Below, piece by piece: positions 11,619-20,116 of a stretch of DNA of 64,000 bases. The translations under genes and the position numbers were made by a program. The stretch comes from Oceanobacillus sp. J11TS1 (GTDB lineage: Bacteria > Bacillota > Bacilli > Bacillales > Amphibacillaceae): positions 1-64,000 of the forward strand of contig NZ_BORO01000019.1 in NCBI RefSeq assembly GCF_018333215.1. Reading direction: 5' to 3'. How positions within the stretch are numbered: the first letter of the stretch is position 1; each line of letters opens with the position of its first letter. The notes below the pieces were generated by a model. It made no database searches. It saw only the letters and a list, made by a program, of their open reading frames with translations, and was not told where the DNA came from.

Positions 11619-12557
11619 CTAAGGTAATAGCAAAGAAATAATCCAATAAATTGAAGCAACGATAGATATACTAAACGATTCCAGCACCGGATAATTCTTT
11701 TTTTGACGCGTCTTTTTATGATAATGACTGCGGCGCTGTAATTGTTTCATTTTATCGATGACATCTTTTTTCATCTCACTTGCAGTAAGGTACTTTCCTT
11801 TTAACGCTCGCTTTAAAATGGGATGCAATAAGTCTAAATCTTTTGCACGGTACAGCTTTTTTTCCAGTAGTTTACCAGAAGCCTCCCCCGCGACACGGTC
11901 AAATCGTCTTGGATAATAAATATGGAGAAACACCATAGCAACAGCAAATAAATCATAGCTAGGCTCTGCTTTTCGAGTACCCAGTCCCCAGTAGCCTCTA
12001 TCAAAAAACTCTGTATACTCTTTAATCGAACGTCCCATCCTTGTTGTGCCGCCCACATCCACTAATCGAATTCTCGGCGGATTTGATTCAACAAGAATAT
12101 TATCGGTTTTTAAATCGCCGAAAGTCCAACCTGCCTGATGAAGCTGCTCTAAATCGTCTAATAATTGAATCATCAACACACCAAGCCACTTCTTCCCTTC
12201 CGCCTGAATAAATGCTCCTAATCTGTCTCCTTTCATGTATTCCATCACATAGAACGAATACACCCTTCCATTCGGTGCTGTCCAATCGTCCACATCCAAC
12301 AAAGAAGGTCCAAGGCGGTATCCTTGAACCTTTTTTAGCGCTTTAAGTACATTTACTTCTACGGTTACAGCAGCATCTTGTTCACTAATTTTTAAAGCAA
12401 CAGGTCGCCCACGCTGCGTGCAGAGGTATACTGCGCCAATTGCACCCTCGCCAATCTTTCTTACTACGGTATAGGATTGATGATGCCATTTTCCAATTAC
12501 GTTCTGCCCAGCATGTAATTTAATAGCCGGTTTCTTCAATGTCGAATGGTTCTTCAT
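11619..12557 (-). CDS. yabT: Hanks-type serine/threonine kinase YabT
   Basis: Sporulation-linked, DNA-activated Ser/Thr kinase in B. subtilis, located at the septum; it phosphorylates RecA and other DNA-related proteins there. Kinase features: glycine loop KIGEGAIGAVYL, VAIe-type lysine in RPVALKI, catalytic loop TFGDLKTDNIL, Mg loop VDVGG in place of the usual DFG, and a single C-terminal TM segment (SISIVASIYWIISLLL). RBS GGAGG in AGCTACGGAGGAAGTGGG selects ATG 12557 (MKNHSTLKKP), 312 residues, although the frame is open to 12635. It overlaps the end of yabS by 38 nt. Confidence 0.9.
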   Translation of the reverse strand: MKNHSTLKKPAIKLHAGQNVIGKWHHQSYTVVRKIGEGAIGAVYLCTQRGRPVALKISEQDAAVTVEVNVLKALKKVQGYRLGPSLLDVDDWTAPNGRVYSFYVMEYMKGDRLGAFIQAEGKKWLGVLMIQLLDDLEQLHQAGWTFGDLKTDNILVESNPPRIRLVDVGGTTRMGRSIKEYTEFFDRGYWGLGTRKAEPSYDLFAVAMVFLHIYYPRRFDRVAGEASGKLLEKKLYRAKDLDLLHPILKRALKGKYLTASEMKKDVIDKMKQLQRRSHYHKKTRQKKNYPVLESFSISIVASIYWIISLLLP

Positions 12558-13257
12558 CCCACTTCCTCCGTAGCTGCTTCTTACTAAATTGATACATTGC
12601 TGCACGTAATGCTGGACCAGTTGGAGTGATTCCACCGCTTGTCAGCTTTGGAAAGACTTGCGAAATCGCATCTAACTTTGGCGACCAATCAAGTACAAGC
12701 TCTATATCATTACGACGCCCTGGAAATCGATAAATACAAAAGCGGTTTTTTCCGATACGTGCGTTCAAGCTAATTGATAAATCAACGAGTGCTTCTTTGA
12801 CCGTTTCTAATTTATCACGCATACTTGCACTGCTATCAACTAGGACAACGACTTCTAAATCACTTGTTTCACCCAGATCCTCAACGACTTCCATAATTTC
12901 ACCACGTTTTTCAGGTTCCAACTCCTCCATCGATTGATTTTTCCCTAAAATACTGCGCAGCTCTTTATTTACAAATCCTTGCAAGGTTTGTGTCATTGCC
13001 TGTCTTGTGACCATCTGCACCGTCTGTGATAATCGTTCGCTATAAACAATTTGACTAACTCCACCACCTGAAACAGCAATGTCCTCCACTTCCCGAAGAC
13101 CTTCTGGCTCCTCCGTTTGATCATCATCTAAAATGCCAATTACATTCACGGTGATTCCTTGCTGATTCGCCAATCCAGCAACCACAGCGGGGTCCTCCCC
13201 TTTGTTAGAACAACCATCTGTTAATAGCAAAATTTGTTTTAATGTACCTGCCTTCAT
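12520..13257 (-). CDS. yabS: VWA-domain protein YabS
   Basis: Von Willebrand A-type protein of unknown biochemical role, expressed during sporulation in B. subtilis. Two half-domains are visible: ILLLTDGCSNKGEDPA near the N-terminus and a MIDAS-type metal site VVLVDSSASMRDK near residue 145. RBS GGGAGG about 10 nt before ATG 13257 sets the start (MKAGTLKQILLL), 245 residues; the open frame continues to 13299 without support. It lies between spoIIE and yabT, likely one transcript. Confidence 0.88.
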   Translation of the reverse strand: MKAGTLKQILLLTDGCSNKGEDPAVVAGLANQQGITVNVIGILDDDQTEEPEGLREVEDIAVSGGGVSQIVYSERLSQTVQMVTRQAMTQTLQGFVNKELRSILGKNQSMEELEPEKRGEIMEVVEDLGETSDLEVVVLVDSSASMRDKLETVKEALVDLSISLNARIGKNRFCIYRFPGRRNDIELVLDWSPKLDAISQVFPKLTSGGITPTGPALRAAMYQFSKKQLRRKWDEEPFDIEETGY

Positions 13258-13347
13258 TTCATGTAAACCTCCCTCTTCTTCCATTACCATCATCACCAAA
13301 TATTGATTTCTATATACGTTTTGCTAGAAGAATAAGAGAGTATTTCT

Positions 13348-15810
13348 TTATCCAGAAAGAACCTTCCCCTGATAAACTGGAACGTTTGCCCATTTTGGAG
13401 TGTTTTTCTGCACTTTGGCAACCAGTACGGTCATATCATCATTAATATCTCCTGACCTTGTTCGAATCACCTCTTCTAATAGTAGATCAGCAATTTCTTG
13501 TGGATCTTCTGTATCCATTTCTTTTATTTTTCGTTTTATCCAAATATCGATATTCTCCACGTCCTTAGGTCCATCAAATATTCCATCACTCATCATAATT
13601 AATAAATCATTCGGTTTTAACTGTTCGCTTACAATATCGACATCAAATTCTTTAATAATCCCCATTGGCAGATTACTAGCTTCCACTTTAATCATCGCGT
13701 TCCCTCTCCGTATAAAACTTGGTGTCGAACCAATTTTTAAAAATTGAGCGGATGCATTATGCAAATCAATTACTGCTAGATCGAGCGTTGCAAACATTTC
13801 ATCTGTTGTCCGCAAAGCAAGAATAGAGTTAATGGTTTTGATGGCGACTTTTTCCCGTATCCCTGTTTGTAAGATTTGCTGCAGTAAGCGCAATGTTTCC
13901 GTACTCTCTTCCATTGCGCGTTTTCCATTCCCCATGCCATCACTGATTGCCATTGCAAATTTCCCTGCGCCGAGTTCGATCGTCGTAAAGCTGTCCCCTG
14001 AAACAAGCCCACCTCCTTTTGCCGCATTGGCAGCTCCCGTCTCAATTGCAAATTCCCTTGCTGAGCCGAAGACGAAATGACTATAGCCATGCGGGAAGGA
14101 GGAAATATCTGCTTCCTTTACTACAATCATCTCATCAAGTAATTCCGAAAGAATCGGAGCAATTAATTTTTCTCCTTCTCCATGATATTCATAAAAGCTT
14201 GTCGTCAATTCTATATCTACATTTCCTTTCTCCAAGTGATAAATATCTAGACGCACTAATTCAATGCCCATTTGCTTTAAAGCTTGAATAATTTGAGATT
14301 CTTGCAACTCGTGATGTTGTCGCTCTTTAAGTATTTCTTTTGCGAAATCATTCATCACTTCTGAAACACCTTGGAGCTGATCGGAGACTAAGCGTTTACT
14401 TTCTGTCACTTGTTGCCTTAGTTGTTGATTCGCTTCGTAAAAGCTCATTTCCGACCGCATGACCTCCACAACTTGGCGTGATTTGACACAATGATTTTCA
14501 AATTCTCTCATCACTGTCCGATTTGGTTCTTGCCCTGAAGTCACATCTTGCTTCATTTCCTCCATCAGAGAATAGGTTTTATCAAATTCCTTTTGCCAGC
14601 ATTTACTCTTAAGGAAACATCCTTGGCAGGTTTTTTCAGTCACTTGGCTTAAAAAGTAATCTGTATCCCGTTTCTCATCTCTCTTTTCATCGCTTAACGT
14701 CCGATCCGTTACAGCAAAACTCTTTGATAAAGCATGGAATACATCGGAAAATTGCTCTACCCGTTTGGCAGTGACATTTCTCACCTTTTGCGAATACTGT
14801 TCTTGTTCATTCGTATATGCCTCTGTCCCTGGAATATAGCGAGCGATTTGTTCAAACCAAGATGCCGGAGTTAATAGAAATAGCATAACAGCAATAAGTG
14901 ATTCTATTAATGACGGCAACAAGGCAACATTTTCACCGTAGACACCAATGAGGCCTGTCCCAATTAAAAGCCCTAGTGCCGTCCCTGGTTTCTTCCCCTC
15001 CTTCAATAGTCCTCCAAGCACCCCTGAAAATGCGAGCAAACTCATTTGATAAAGGTTGGCTACGTTAGCCAAAGCTAGGATCATCCCCGCCACCACACCA
15101 ACCGTTGATCCTATAGCCGCTCCGCCAATAAATGCAAATAATAGTACAAAGTATCTTGAAAAGACCTGCTCTAATGATGCTCCATATACCTCCCAGCCAA
15201 TAAACCCGGTTAATACAGAGGCAATGAGAATAATCAAACAGACAATTTCTTCACTTTTTAAGGCTGGTTTATACCGTTTTGGTGATAATAGCGGAATACT
15301 TTGCATAAATATAAGTACAAGGATTGCTCCGAGCACCCCCTCAATGGCTAACATCATCCACCCGAAAGACGAAATTGTATCTTGAATAGAATATAAAAAC
15401 ATTCTCGGCAGACTAGTAGAAAAGAACACAACAATTGGTAACAACCATTGCTTATTTGGAATAGATTTTGTTGCTGCCGATAGAAAGATAAATAGTATAA
15501 AAGCTAGAAAGATGAATATCGCATGGTGCACGGAATACGTTAGCGCTCCTAAAACAACAGCAATCATGGAACGAAATGATTTATCCCGATGAATAAGCCA
15601 CATACTAGCAATGAACGCAACAGCAAATGGAGAAACTGTCTGCAAGATGACAGCTCGTCCTAATAAGAACCCAGTAATGTAAAAAAGCCACCCCTGTGCA
15701 ATTAATATGTGATTAATCTTTGCTGTAATTCGCTCTCTCCATTTTCTCTTTTTACTTGCCTTCTCAATTGTAATGCTTCCCGATTCCACCCTTGGAATTG
15801 AACCTATCAT
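13348..15810 (-). CDS. spoIIE: stage II sporulation protein E, membrane PP2C phosphatase
   Basis: Dephosphorylates SpoIIAA-P in the forespore, releasing sigma-F, and helps position the polar FtsZ ring. About ten TM helices fill residues 30-320, a central FtsZ-binding/regulatory region follows, and the C-terminal PP2C domain has GGGLVSGDS, AISDGMGNGKRA and IMMSDGIFDGP. A cysteine cluster (CQGCFLKSKCW) lies in the central part. GGGAG 8 nt upstream supports ATG 15810 (MIGSIPRVESG), 820 residues; ATG 15825 is an alternative. Spo0A-box-like sequences lie upstream at 15861-15902. Confidence 0.96.
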   Translation of the reverse strand: MIGSIPRVESGSITIEKASKKRKWRERITAKINHILIAQGWLFYITGFLLGRAVILQTVSPFAVAFIASMWLIHRDKSFRSMIAVVLGALTYSVHHAIFIFLAFILFIFLSAATKSIPNKQWLLPIVVFFSTSLPRMFLYSIQDTISSFGWMMLAIEGVLGAILVLIFMQSIPLLSPKRYKPALKSEEIVCLIILIASVLTGFIGWEVYGASLEQVFSRYFVLLFAFIGGAAIGSTVGVVAGMILALANVANLYQMSLLAFSGVLGGLLKEGKKPGTALGLLIGTGLIGVYGENVALLPSLIESLIAVMLFLLTPASWFEQIARYIPGTEAYTNEQEQYSQKVRNVTAKRVEQFSDVFHALSKSFAVTDRTLSDEKRDEKRDTDYFLSQVTEKTCQGCFLKSKCWQKEFDKTYSLMEEMKQDVTSGQEPNRTVMREFENHCVKSRQVVEVMRSEMSFYEANQQLRQQVTESKRLVSDQLQGVSEVMNDFAKEILKERQHHELQESQIIQALKQMGIELVRLDIYHLEKGNVDIELTTSFYEYHGEGEKLIAPILSELLDEMIVVKEADISSFPHGYSHFVFGSAREFAIETGAANAAKGGGLVSGDSFTTIELGAGKFAMAISDGMGNGKRAMEESTETLRLLQQILQTGIREKVAIKTINSILALRTTDEMFATLDLAVIDLHNASAQFLKIGSTPSFIRRGNAMIKVEASNLPMGIIKEFDVDIVSEQLKPNDLLIMMSDGIFDGPKDVENIDIWIKRKIKEMDTEDPQEIADLLLEEVIRTRSGDINDDMTVLVAKVQKNTPKWANVPVYQGKVLSG

Positions 15811-15860
15811 TTTATCCACTCCCATCTTTCCAACTAGTAAACCACAGTATGCATTCTTTT

Positions 15861-15902
15861 TTTGTCAAAAAAACATGGTAATTTCTAAAAATCGTTCGAC
15901 GT
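15861..15902 (-). promoter_or_regulatory. Spo0A-box-like sites upstream of spoIIE
   Basis: TTTGTCAAA at 15861-15869 and, on the minus strand, ACGTCGAA at 15895-15902 resemble the Spo0A box (TTGTCGAA). B. subtilis spoIIE is activated by Spo0A-P at a sigma-A promoter with an unusually long spacer. I cannot fix the -10/-35 with certainty (CATACT near 15848-15853 is a candidate -10). Confidence 0.5.
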
Positions 15903-16190
15903 AATTTTAGGAAGGTAACATTGTTTTACAAAATGGATTGGATACGGATGATGAGAGATTTTTATTTAAAACAGCGAAAAAAGGATCTTTTGCTATCTAT
16001 TTCTACCTATATATGAGGGAAGGATTGTCGCAGGTTTTTAGATATCCCTTCATCATTTGTAGAAAAAAGTGGGGGGAATCTTATTCTTTTTTATTTGCTC
16101 GACAAGAAAACAGACAATGAAAACAGAAGGGGGCTTAAGGTCATGCAGGCTTATCTATAAAATTAATTTAAAAAATATAACAAGAAACTA
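15903..16190. other. intergenic region spoIIE-tRNA, no gene seen
   Basis: About 290 bp without a convincing gene. A 60-codon frame at 15938-16120 lacks a ribosome binding site and resembles nothing I know. The region ends at the tRNA promoter. Confidence 0.5.
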
Positions 16191-16219
16191 TTGACACTTT
16201 GTATTGTCTATTGTATGAT
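16191..16219 (+). promoter_or_regulatory. tRNA-Met promoter (sigma-A)
   Basis: TTGACA (16191-16196), 17-bp spacer, TATGAT (16214-16219), ending 20 nt before the tRNA. Confidence 0.85.
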
Positions 16220-16239
16220 TCTTCTTGTTGGTTTTCTAT

Positions 16240-16313
16240 GGCGGCGTAGCTCAGCTGGCGAGAGCGTACGGTTCATACCCGTGAGGTCGTGGGTTCGATC
16301 CCCTCCGCCGCTA
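16240..16313 (+). tRNA. tRNA-Met (anticodon CAT)
   Basis: Cloverleaf: acceptor GGCGGCG/CGCCGCT (with a G-U closing pair), D arm GCTC...GAGC, anticodon arm with loop TTCATAC (anticodon CAT), T loop TTCGATC, discriminator A. It closely resembles the elongator tRNA-Met found at the same place (trnSL) in B. subtilis, where tRNA-Glu follows; no tRNA-Glu follows here. The T stem is GTGGG/CCCTC, with an apparent U-U mismatch. CCA is not encoded (next bases TCA). It is on the plus strand, against its neighbours. Confidence 0.93.
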
Positions 16314-16320
16314 TCAAATA

Positions 16321-16362
16321 AAAAAGCTTATTTCCTCACATAAAGGAAATAAGCTTTTTTTT
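16321..16362 (+). terminator. terminator after tRNA-Met
   Basis: Perfect 14-bp stem AAAAGCTTATTTCC/GGAAATAAGCTTTT, 9-nt loop, run of eight T, 8 nt after the tRNA. Confidence 0.92.
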
Positions 16363-16388
16363 GTTCATACAAACATTCATTATCCTCT

Positions 16389-16470
16389 TTCAAAGCGTAG
16401 TGTTTTTCCGTAGCGGTTGCATTAACCTGACAACATTGTTGCGATTACTCGCCCTACCGAAACCATTTAC
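16389..16470. repeat. fragment of the interspersed repeat
   Basis: Contains GCGTAGTGTTTTTCCGTAGC and GCGATTACTCGCCCTACCGA, both matching internal blocks of the complete miniature elements (22007-22246 and 55642-55917). No terminal repeat is visible, so it is a remnant or a separate mobile block. Confidence 0.6.
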
Positions 16471-16495
16471 AAAACTTTTATACTCTCTTTCCATA

Positions 16496-16531
16496 CAAAA
16501 AACAGATGCTTTCATTTAAGCACCTGTTTTA
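16496..16531 (-). terminator. terminator after yabR
   Basis: Minus-strand ACAGGTGCTT/AAGCATCTGT stem (one G-U) with a 7-nt loop, followed by six T; about 35 nt past the yabR stop. Confidence 0.8.
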
Positions 16532-16566
16532 TTTATTCATAGAGCATTATTTATAGACAGCAACTA

Positions 16567-16953
16567 CTATCCTCTTCTTGCACCACGACCACCACGTTTG
16601 GATTCGGTGTGCTTTTTCAAAGAGGCTAAGCGATCCTCGGAATCCTTTAGGAAACGACTCATTTTGGACTCGAAGTTCTCTGTGCGTTCTTTTTGACTCT
16701 TTTGACGTACTTGTGGGCGATCTTTTGCCTTTCTTATGGACAGGCCGATTTTGCCATCCTTTTCAACATTAATGACTTTAACCTTCACTTCATCGCCGAC
16801 TGTTAAATGCTCATTAATATCTTTTACATAGTTGTCAGCAACCTCACTAATATGAACAAGACCTGTTTTTCCTTCTTCTAACTCCACAAAAGCCCCAAAA
16901 TTAGTGATCCCGGTTACTTTTCCTTGCAGCTTGCTGCCTACTTCAATTGACAT
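16567..16953 (-). CDS. yabR: S1-domain RNA-binding protein YabR
   Basis: Small S1-fold protein related to the polynucleotide phosphorylase S1 domain and to ribosome-associated YugI. The S1 domain fills residues 1-72 (GSKLQGKVTGITNFGAFVEL, GLVHISEVAD, VGDEVKVKVINVE, KIGLSIRKA); the rest is a basic tail rich in K, R and G (ending GGRGARRG) that probably contacts RNA. 128 residues. Exact function is not established. It follows divIC in the same orientation and has its own terminator. Confidence 0.93.
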   Translation of the reverse strand: MSIEVGSKLQGKVTGITNFGAFVELEEGKTGLVHISEVADNYVKDINEHLTVGDEVKVKVINVEKDGKIGLSIRKAKDRPQVRQKSQKERTENFESKMSRFLKDSEDRLASLKKHTESKRGGRGARRG

Positions 16954-17023
16954 AAAAGAAATGCTCCTCCTTAAAAGATTAAATGTTCTTCAATGTATAG
17001 TATATTAACGAAAATAAAAAGTG

Positions 17024-17401
17024 TCAATATGACGGGTCTTCATCTGGTAATTTAAATATTAATTCTCCCTCATTAGAGAAGAAATAATTTGTTCTAGCAA
17101 TTTCAAGTACATAATCTTCATCTTGCAGGAGTCCAATTTCATGATTTAAATCCGATTCTTCCTTCTTTAAATCCGCAAGCTGCTGCTCCAAACTTTCATA
17201 CTCGTCCATTTTTTCTGCTTTAATGGCGCGCTGATTAAAATGATACACGGACATACTTCCTACGATAACCGCAACAATGATTGCATACAGTACCAACCGT
17301 CTGGTAAGCCGCTGCTTTTTTCTTTTCTGCCGCTCTAGATATGCATCGTACTGATGTGCGGATTTAGAATGAAGCTTTGTTACCTTCTTTCTTTCTTCCA
17401 C
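17024..17401 (-). CDS. divIC: cell division protein DivIC (FtsB-like)
   Basis: Bitopic division protein forming the DivIB-DivIC-FtsL complex. Basic cytoplasmic N-terminus, one TM helix at about residues 36-52, then a coiled coil (LEQQLADLKKEESDLNHEI) and the family end DEDYVLEIARTNYFFSNEGELIF. The frame is open to 17434 inside yabQ, but GGAGG precedes the GTG at 17401, which lies 5 nt after the yabQ stop and gives 125 residues, the same as B. subtilis. I choose that start. Confidence 0.93.
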   Translation of the reverse strand: MEERKKVTKLHSKSAHQYDAYLERQKRKKQRLTRRLVLYAIIVAVIVGSMSVYHFNQRAIKAEKMDEYESLEQQLADLKKEESDLNHEIGLLQDEDYVLEIARTNYFFSNEGELIFKLPDEDPSY

Positions 17402-17406
17402 AGCTT

Positions 17407-18000
17407 TTACCTCCTTCGATAAGACTGAAGCCACTTATTAACTATATTCTGTATTTTACTATAAAATCCTGCTATTTGCAGAAATAATTTTTGGATTGGT
17501 TTTGGTAAAAGGCGAAAAATCCCCGTCCCTACCCATCGGAATGGAGTAAATACGAAACGGAATATCCACATAACTATTTTCAAAATTCCAATGAGAATTG
17601 CTTTTATCATACGATATAATGTTAAAATTATCCACCGCAAAGGAGAAATCAACAAGATTTTTATCAATTTCTCTATTCCCTGATAGATCGCTCTCAAAAT
17701 TTGAATCACATGTTCTAATAACCTTTTGTATGCTTGTTTCACCAATGCCTGATAAATAGAAAAACCAAAGAGACATGCTAACACGATATAAAGTCTGAGC
17801 TCTCCTTGATTTACCCGATATAAGATATAAAATAATATACCAGCCTGCGTCACCCAGAATAATATTTCTAAAGAATAGGTTAAAAACAACCGCCCCTTCC
17901 AATAAATTGTGAAGCGACGGAAGGTTTCCTGGACAATCCCTAAATAAAACCCGCTGATAATCATTGTGATTAGTGTTATAAATTGCGTAGATAACGTCAT
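17407..18000 (-). CDS. yabQ: spore cortex protein YabQ
   Basis: Membrane protein of the forming spore needed for cortex synthesis in B. subtilis. Several hydrophobic helices in residues 1-85 (TLSTQFITLITMIISGFYLG, LEILFWVTQAGILFYILYRV, LYIVLACLFGFSIYQALV), then an amphipathic basic C-terminal half. 197 residues. ATG overlaps the yabP stop (ATGA). Confidence 0.9.
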   Translation of the reverse strand: MTLSTQFITLITMIISGFYLGIVQETFRRFTIYWKGRLFLTYSLEILFWVTQAGILFYILYRVNQGELRLYIVLACLFGFSIYQALVKQAYKRLLEHVIQILRAIYQGIEKLIKILLISPLRWIILTLYRMIKAILIGILKIVMWIFRFVFTPFRWVGTGIFRLLPKPIQKLFLQIAGFYSKIQNIVNKWLQSYRRR

Positions 18001-18299
18001 CGGAATAACTTGCTAAAGAATCCTTTAGCTTTCTCCTGCTGCTGCTCATCTACATAGGAAAGCTCATAAATTTTCCCTTTAATTGTGACAACCCCTTCTG
18101 TCACATCCAGATTCTTTAATTGCAAGTTCTGCCCACGAATAATTAAGTATCCCATCACCGTTTCTAAAAGGAAAGCTTCATTATCAAAGCTATCCACTTC
18201 TTTGACACCTGTGATTTCAAGGTTTTTTCGTTTGTCTATTTTTACCGTATGCTCTAGTTCAACATTATTTCTTACATCCCTATTCTCATAATAATTCAT
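17997..18299 (-). CDS. yabP: sporulation protein YabP
   Basis: Small protein of the YabP/YqfC family, made in the mother cell and needed for normal cortex or coat assembly. 100 residues; the family core EITGVKEVDSFDNEAFLLETVMG, split here by GYLIIRGQNLQLKNLDVTEG, is present. It starts the yabP-yabQ pair (4-bp overlap). In B. subtilis this pair is sigma-E dependent; the 85 nt upstream are too ambiguous for me to name the promoter. Confidence 0.92.
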   Translation of the reverse strand: MNYYENRDVRNNVELEHTVKIDKRKNLEITGVKEVDSFDNEAFLLETVMGYLIIRGQNLQLKNLDVTEGVVTIKGKIYELSYVDEQQQEKAKGFFSKLFR

Positions 18300-18384
18300 A
18301 TAAAAACCCTCCCTATCGTTAATAGCTTATGATGGGAGGGACAAGGATAGAACTATATTTCTAGCAGTGCCTGTTCAATATCTT

Positions 18385-18645
18385 CTACTGCTCTAATTTC
18401 TCTTCTTTGACAATGGTGTACAGCGAATCCGCTTCGTCTTTACGGACATTTTCCCGTAAAGCTTTTACTTTTATTGTTACAAGCTTTTGGCCAAAGCGAA
18501 TCACAAGCTCGTCTTCCTCAGAAAGGATCGTAGAAGCTTTCGCTGGATTGCCATTGACCGTAATTCTTCCTTGTTCTGCTACTTCTTTTGCCAAAGTACG
18601 GCGTTTAATAATACGAGATATTTTTAAGAATTTATCTAGTCTCAT
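18385..18645 (-). CDS. rqcP: ribosome quality control factor RqcP (S4 domain)
   Basis: S4-like RNA-binding protein (YabO) that works with RqcH in adding poly-alanine tails on stalled 50S subunits. S4 motif MRLDKFLKISRIIKRRTLAKE at the N-terminus with GRITVNGNPAKAS and EDELVIRFG. GAGGAG 7 nt upstream supports ATG 18645 over the ATG two codons earlier, giving 86 residues as in B. subtilis. It follows yabN by about 20 nt. Confidence 0.95.
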   Translation of the reverse strand: MRLDKFLKISRIIKRRTLAKEVAEQGRITVNGNPAKASTILSEEDELVIRFGQKLVTIKVKALRENVRKDEADSLYTIVKEEKLEQ

Positions 18646-18664
18646 CTTCATTCTCCTCTAACAA

Positions 18665-20116
18665 TCATTGTTTTTTCTTCGCTTCTTCCCAGTAAGCATC
18701 CATTTCTTGTAGCGAAGCTTCCTGAACTGTTTGATTCTTCTCTTGAAGCTTTTTCTCTATATAATGAAATCGATACATAAATTTCCGATTAGCACGTTCT
18801 AACGCAACCTCCGGATTTACTCTATAATATCTAGAAATATTTGCTAAAACAAATAATACATCTCCAAGTTCTTCTTCCACATCTGTAAATTCTTTTTCCT
18901 GGACCGCTTCTATAACTTCATCGATTTCTTCCTTCAGCTTCTCCCAAACTTCCTCGACATGTTCCCATTCAAAACCGGCTTTTCCAGCCTTGGAGGTTAA
19001 TTTATATGCTTTGGCCAAGGAAGGCAGGTGGGACGGGATGCCATCAAGAATGGATTCTCTTTCTTTTCCTTTTTCCTGTTGCTTTAACTCTTCCCAGTTC
19101 TGTAGAACAGCTTCTTCTGTATCCGCGACCGTTGTAGAAAACACATGCGGATGACGATAAATCATTTTATCGGATATAGATTTAATCACATCATTTATTG
19201 AAAAATAACCATTATCCTCACCAATCTGACTATGCAATAAAACATGCATCAGCAAATCGCCAAGCTCCTCAACAATATGATCATCGTCTCCCTCATCAAT
19301 CGCTTCAATCAACTCATAGACTTCTTCAATGGTATGATAACGCAAAGATTCATGTGTTTGCTTTTTATCCCAAGGACAGCCGTTTGGTCCGCGTAAAACA
19401 GCCATCACCTCTCGGAAAAACGGGAAAGTATGGTGAAGATATTCTTCTGGAACCGGCGGAATATATAACGTTGTTAAATTGCTAATTTCCATCCGGTGAT
19501 CTAATTCCTCTAAAGGAACTTTTTCGATTTTTTCTGCACTGCTCCCTGCTGCTTCGACAATATAAATTTCATACTCAGGCGGTAAGTCCTCTAATAAAGT
19601 TAATTTGACTTCAGAGGCGATAAACATGTCGTATACTTGGCAAATAAACAGATGATTGCGCAGGTTAAGCTGATTGCGCCTAAAATCTGTTCCATCTACG
19701 AATTGAAAACCTTCAATAGGATCGATCTGCATCGCCGTGAACAAGTCATCCAAATAACTTTGGCCGCCAACAATCGCCATCTCTACTTCTTTTTGATTCA
19801 AAAGAAGCTGAACGGTTTTTTCTGCTAGCATGGGATGACCTGGAACAGCGTAGAGAACCGTGTTCTCGCTTATCTTGGCAGCTTCCACTAATGTCGCAGC
19901 AATGCGTTCATACACTGCTTCAAACTGCTCTTCCTCTTGATAAAGCTGGTCAAATGAAGTAAAGGTCACTCCTTCACTTTCTAGTGCTTCTATAACCGGA
20001 TGATCTAATGTCCTTACATAAATGGTTTGCTGTGTTGCGGTTAATTTTCGATATATACCGAGCGGAAGCTGATTCAAATCTCCTGCGCCCAGTCCGATCA
20101 CCTCTATTTTTTTCAA
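18665..20116 (-). CDS. yabN: tetrapyrrole methylase-like / MazG pyrophosphohydrolase fusion YabN
   Basis: Two-domain protein: an N-terminal SAM-dependent tetrapyrrole methylase-like domain (VIGLGAGDLNQLPLGIYRKL, AVPGHPMLAEKTV) and, from about residue 225, MazG NTP pyrophosphatase repeats (GCPWDKKQTHESLRYHTIEE, ELGDLLMHVLLHS, EEELGDVLFVLANISRYY). The MazG part should hydrolyse non-canonical NTPs; the methylase role is unknown. 483 residues. The start is TTG, with GGGAGG 8 nt upstream, overlapping the yabM stop (TTGA). Confidence 0.93.
   Translation of the reverse strand: MKKIEVIGLGAGDLNQLPLGIYRKLTATQQTIYVRTLDHPVIEALESEGVTFTSFDQLYQEEEQFEAVYERIAATLVEAAKISENTVLYAVPGHPMLAEKTVQLLLNQKEVEMAIVGGQSYLDDLFTAMQIDPIEGFQFVDGTDFRRNQLNLRNHLFICQVYDMFIASEVKLTLLEDLPPEYEIYIVEAAGSSAEKIEKVPLEELDHRMEISNLTTLYIPPVPEEYLHHTFPFFREVMAVLRGPNGCPWDKKQTHESLRYHTIEEVYELIEAIDEGDDDHIVEELGDLLMHVLLHSQIGEDNGYFSINDVIKSISDKMIYRHPHVFSTTVADTEEAVLQNWEELKQQEKGKERESILDGIPSHLPSLAKAYKLTSKAGKAGFEWEHVEEVWEKLKEEIDEVIEAVQEKEFTDVEEELGDVLFVLANISRYYRVNPEVALERANRKFMYRFHYIEKKLQEKNQTVQEASLQEMDAYWEEAKKKQ

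Noticed and set aside
15938-16120. 60-codon plus-strand frame between spoIIE and tRNA-Met
   Set aside because: No ribosome binding site, unusual composition, no recognisable family.
17459-18049. 196-codon minus-strand frame overlapping yabQ
   Set aside because: Shadow frame of yabQ; the yabQ frame has the family sequence and the coupled start.
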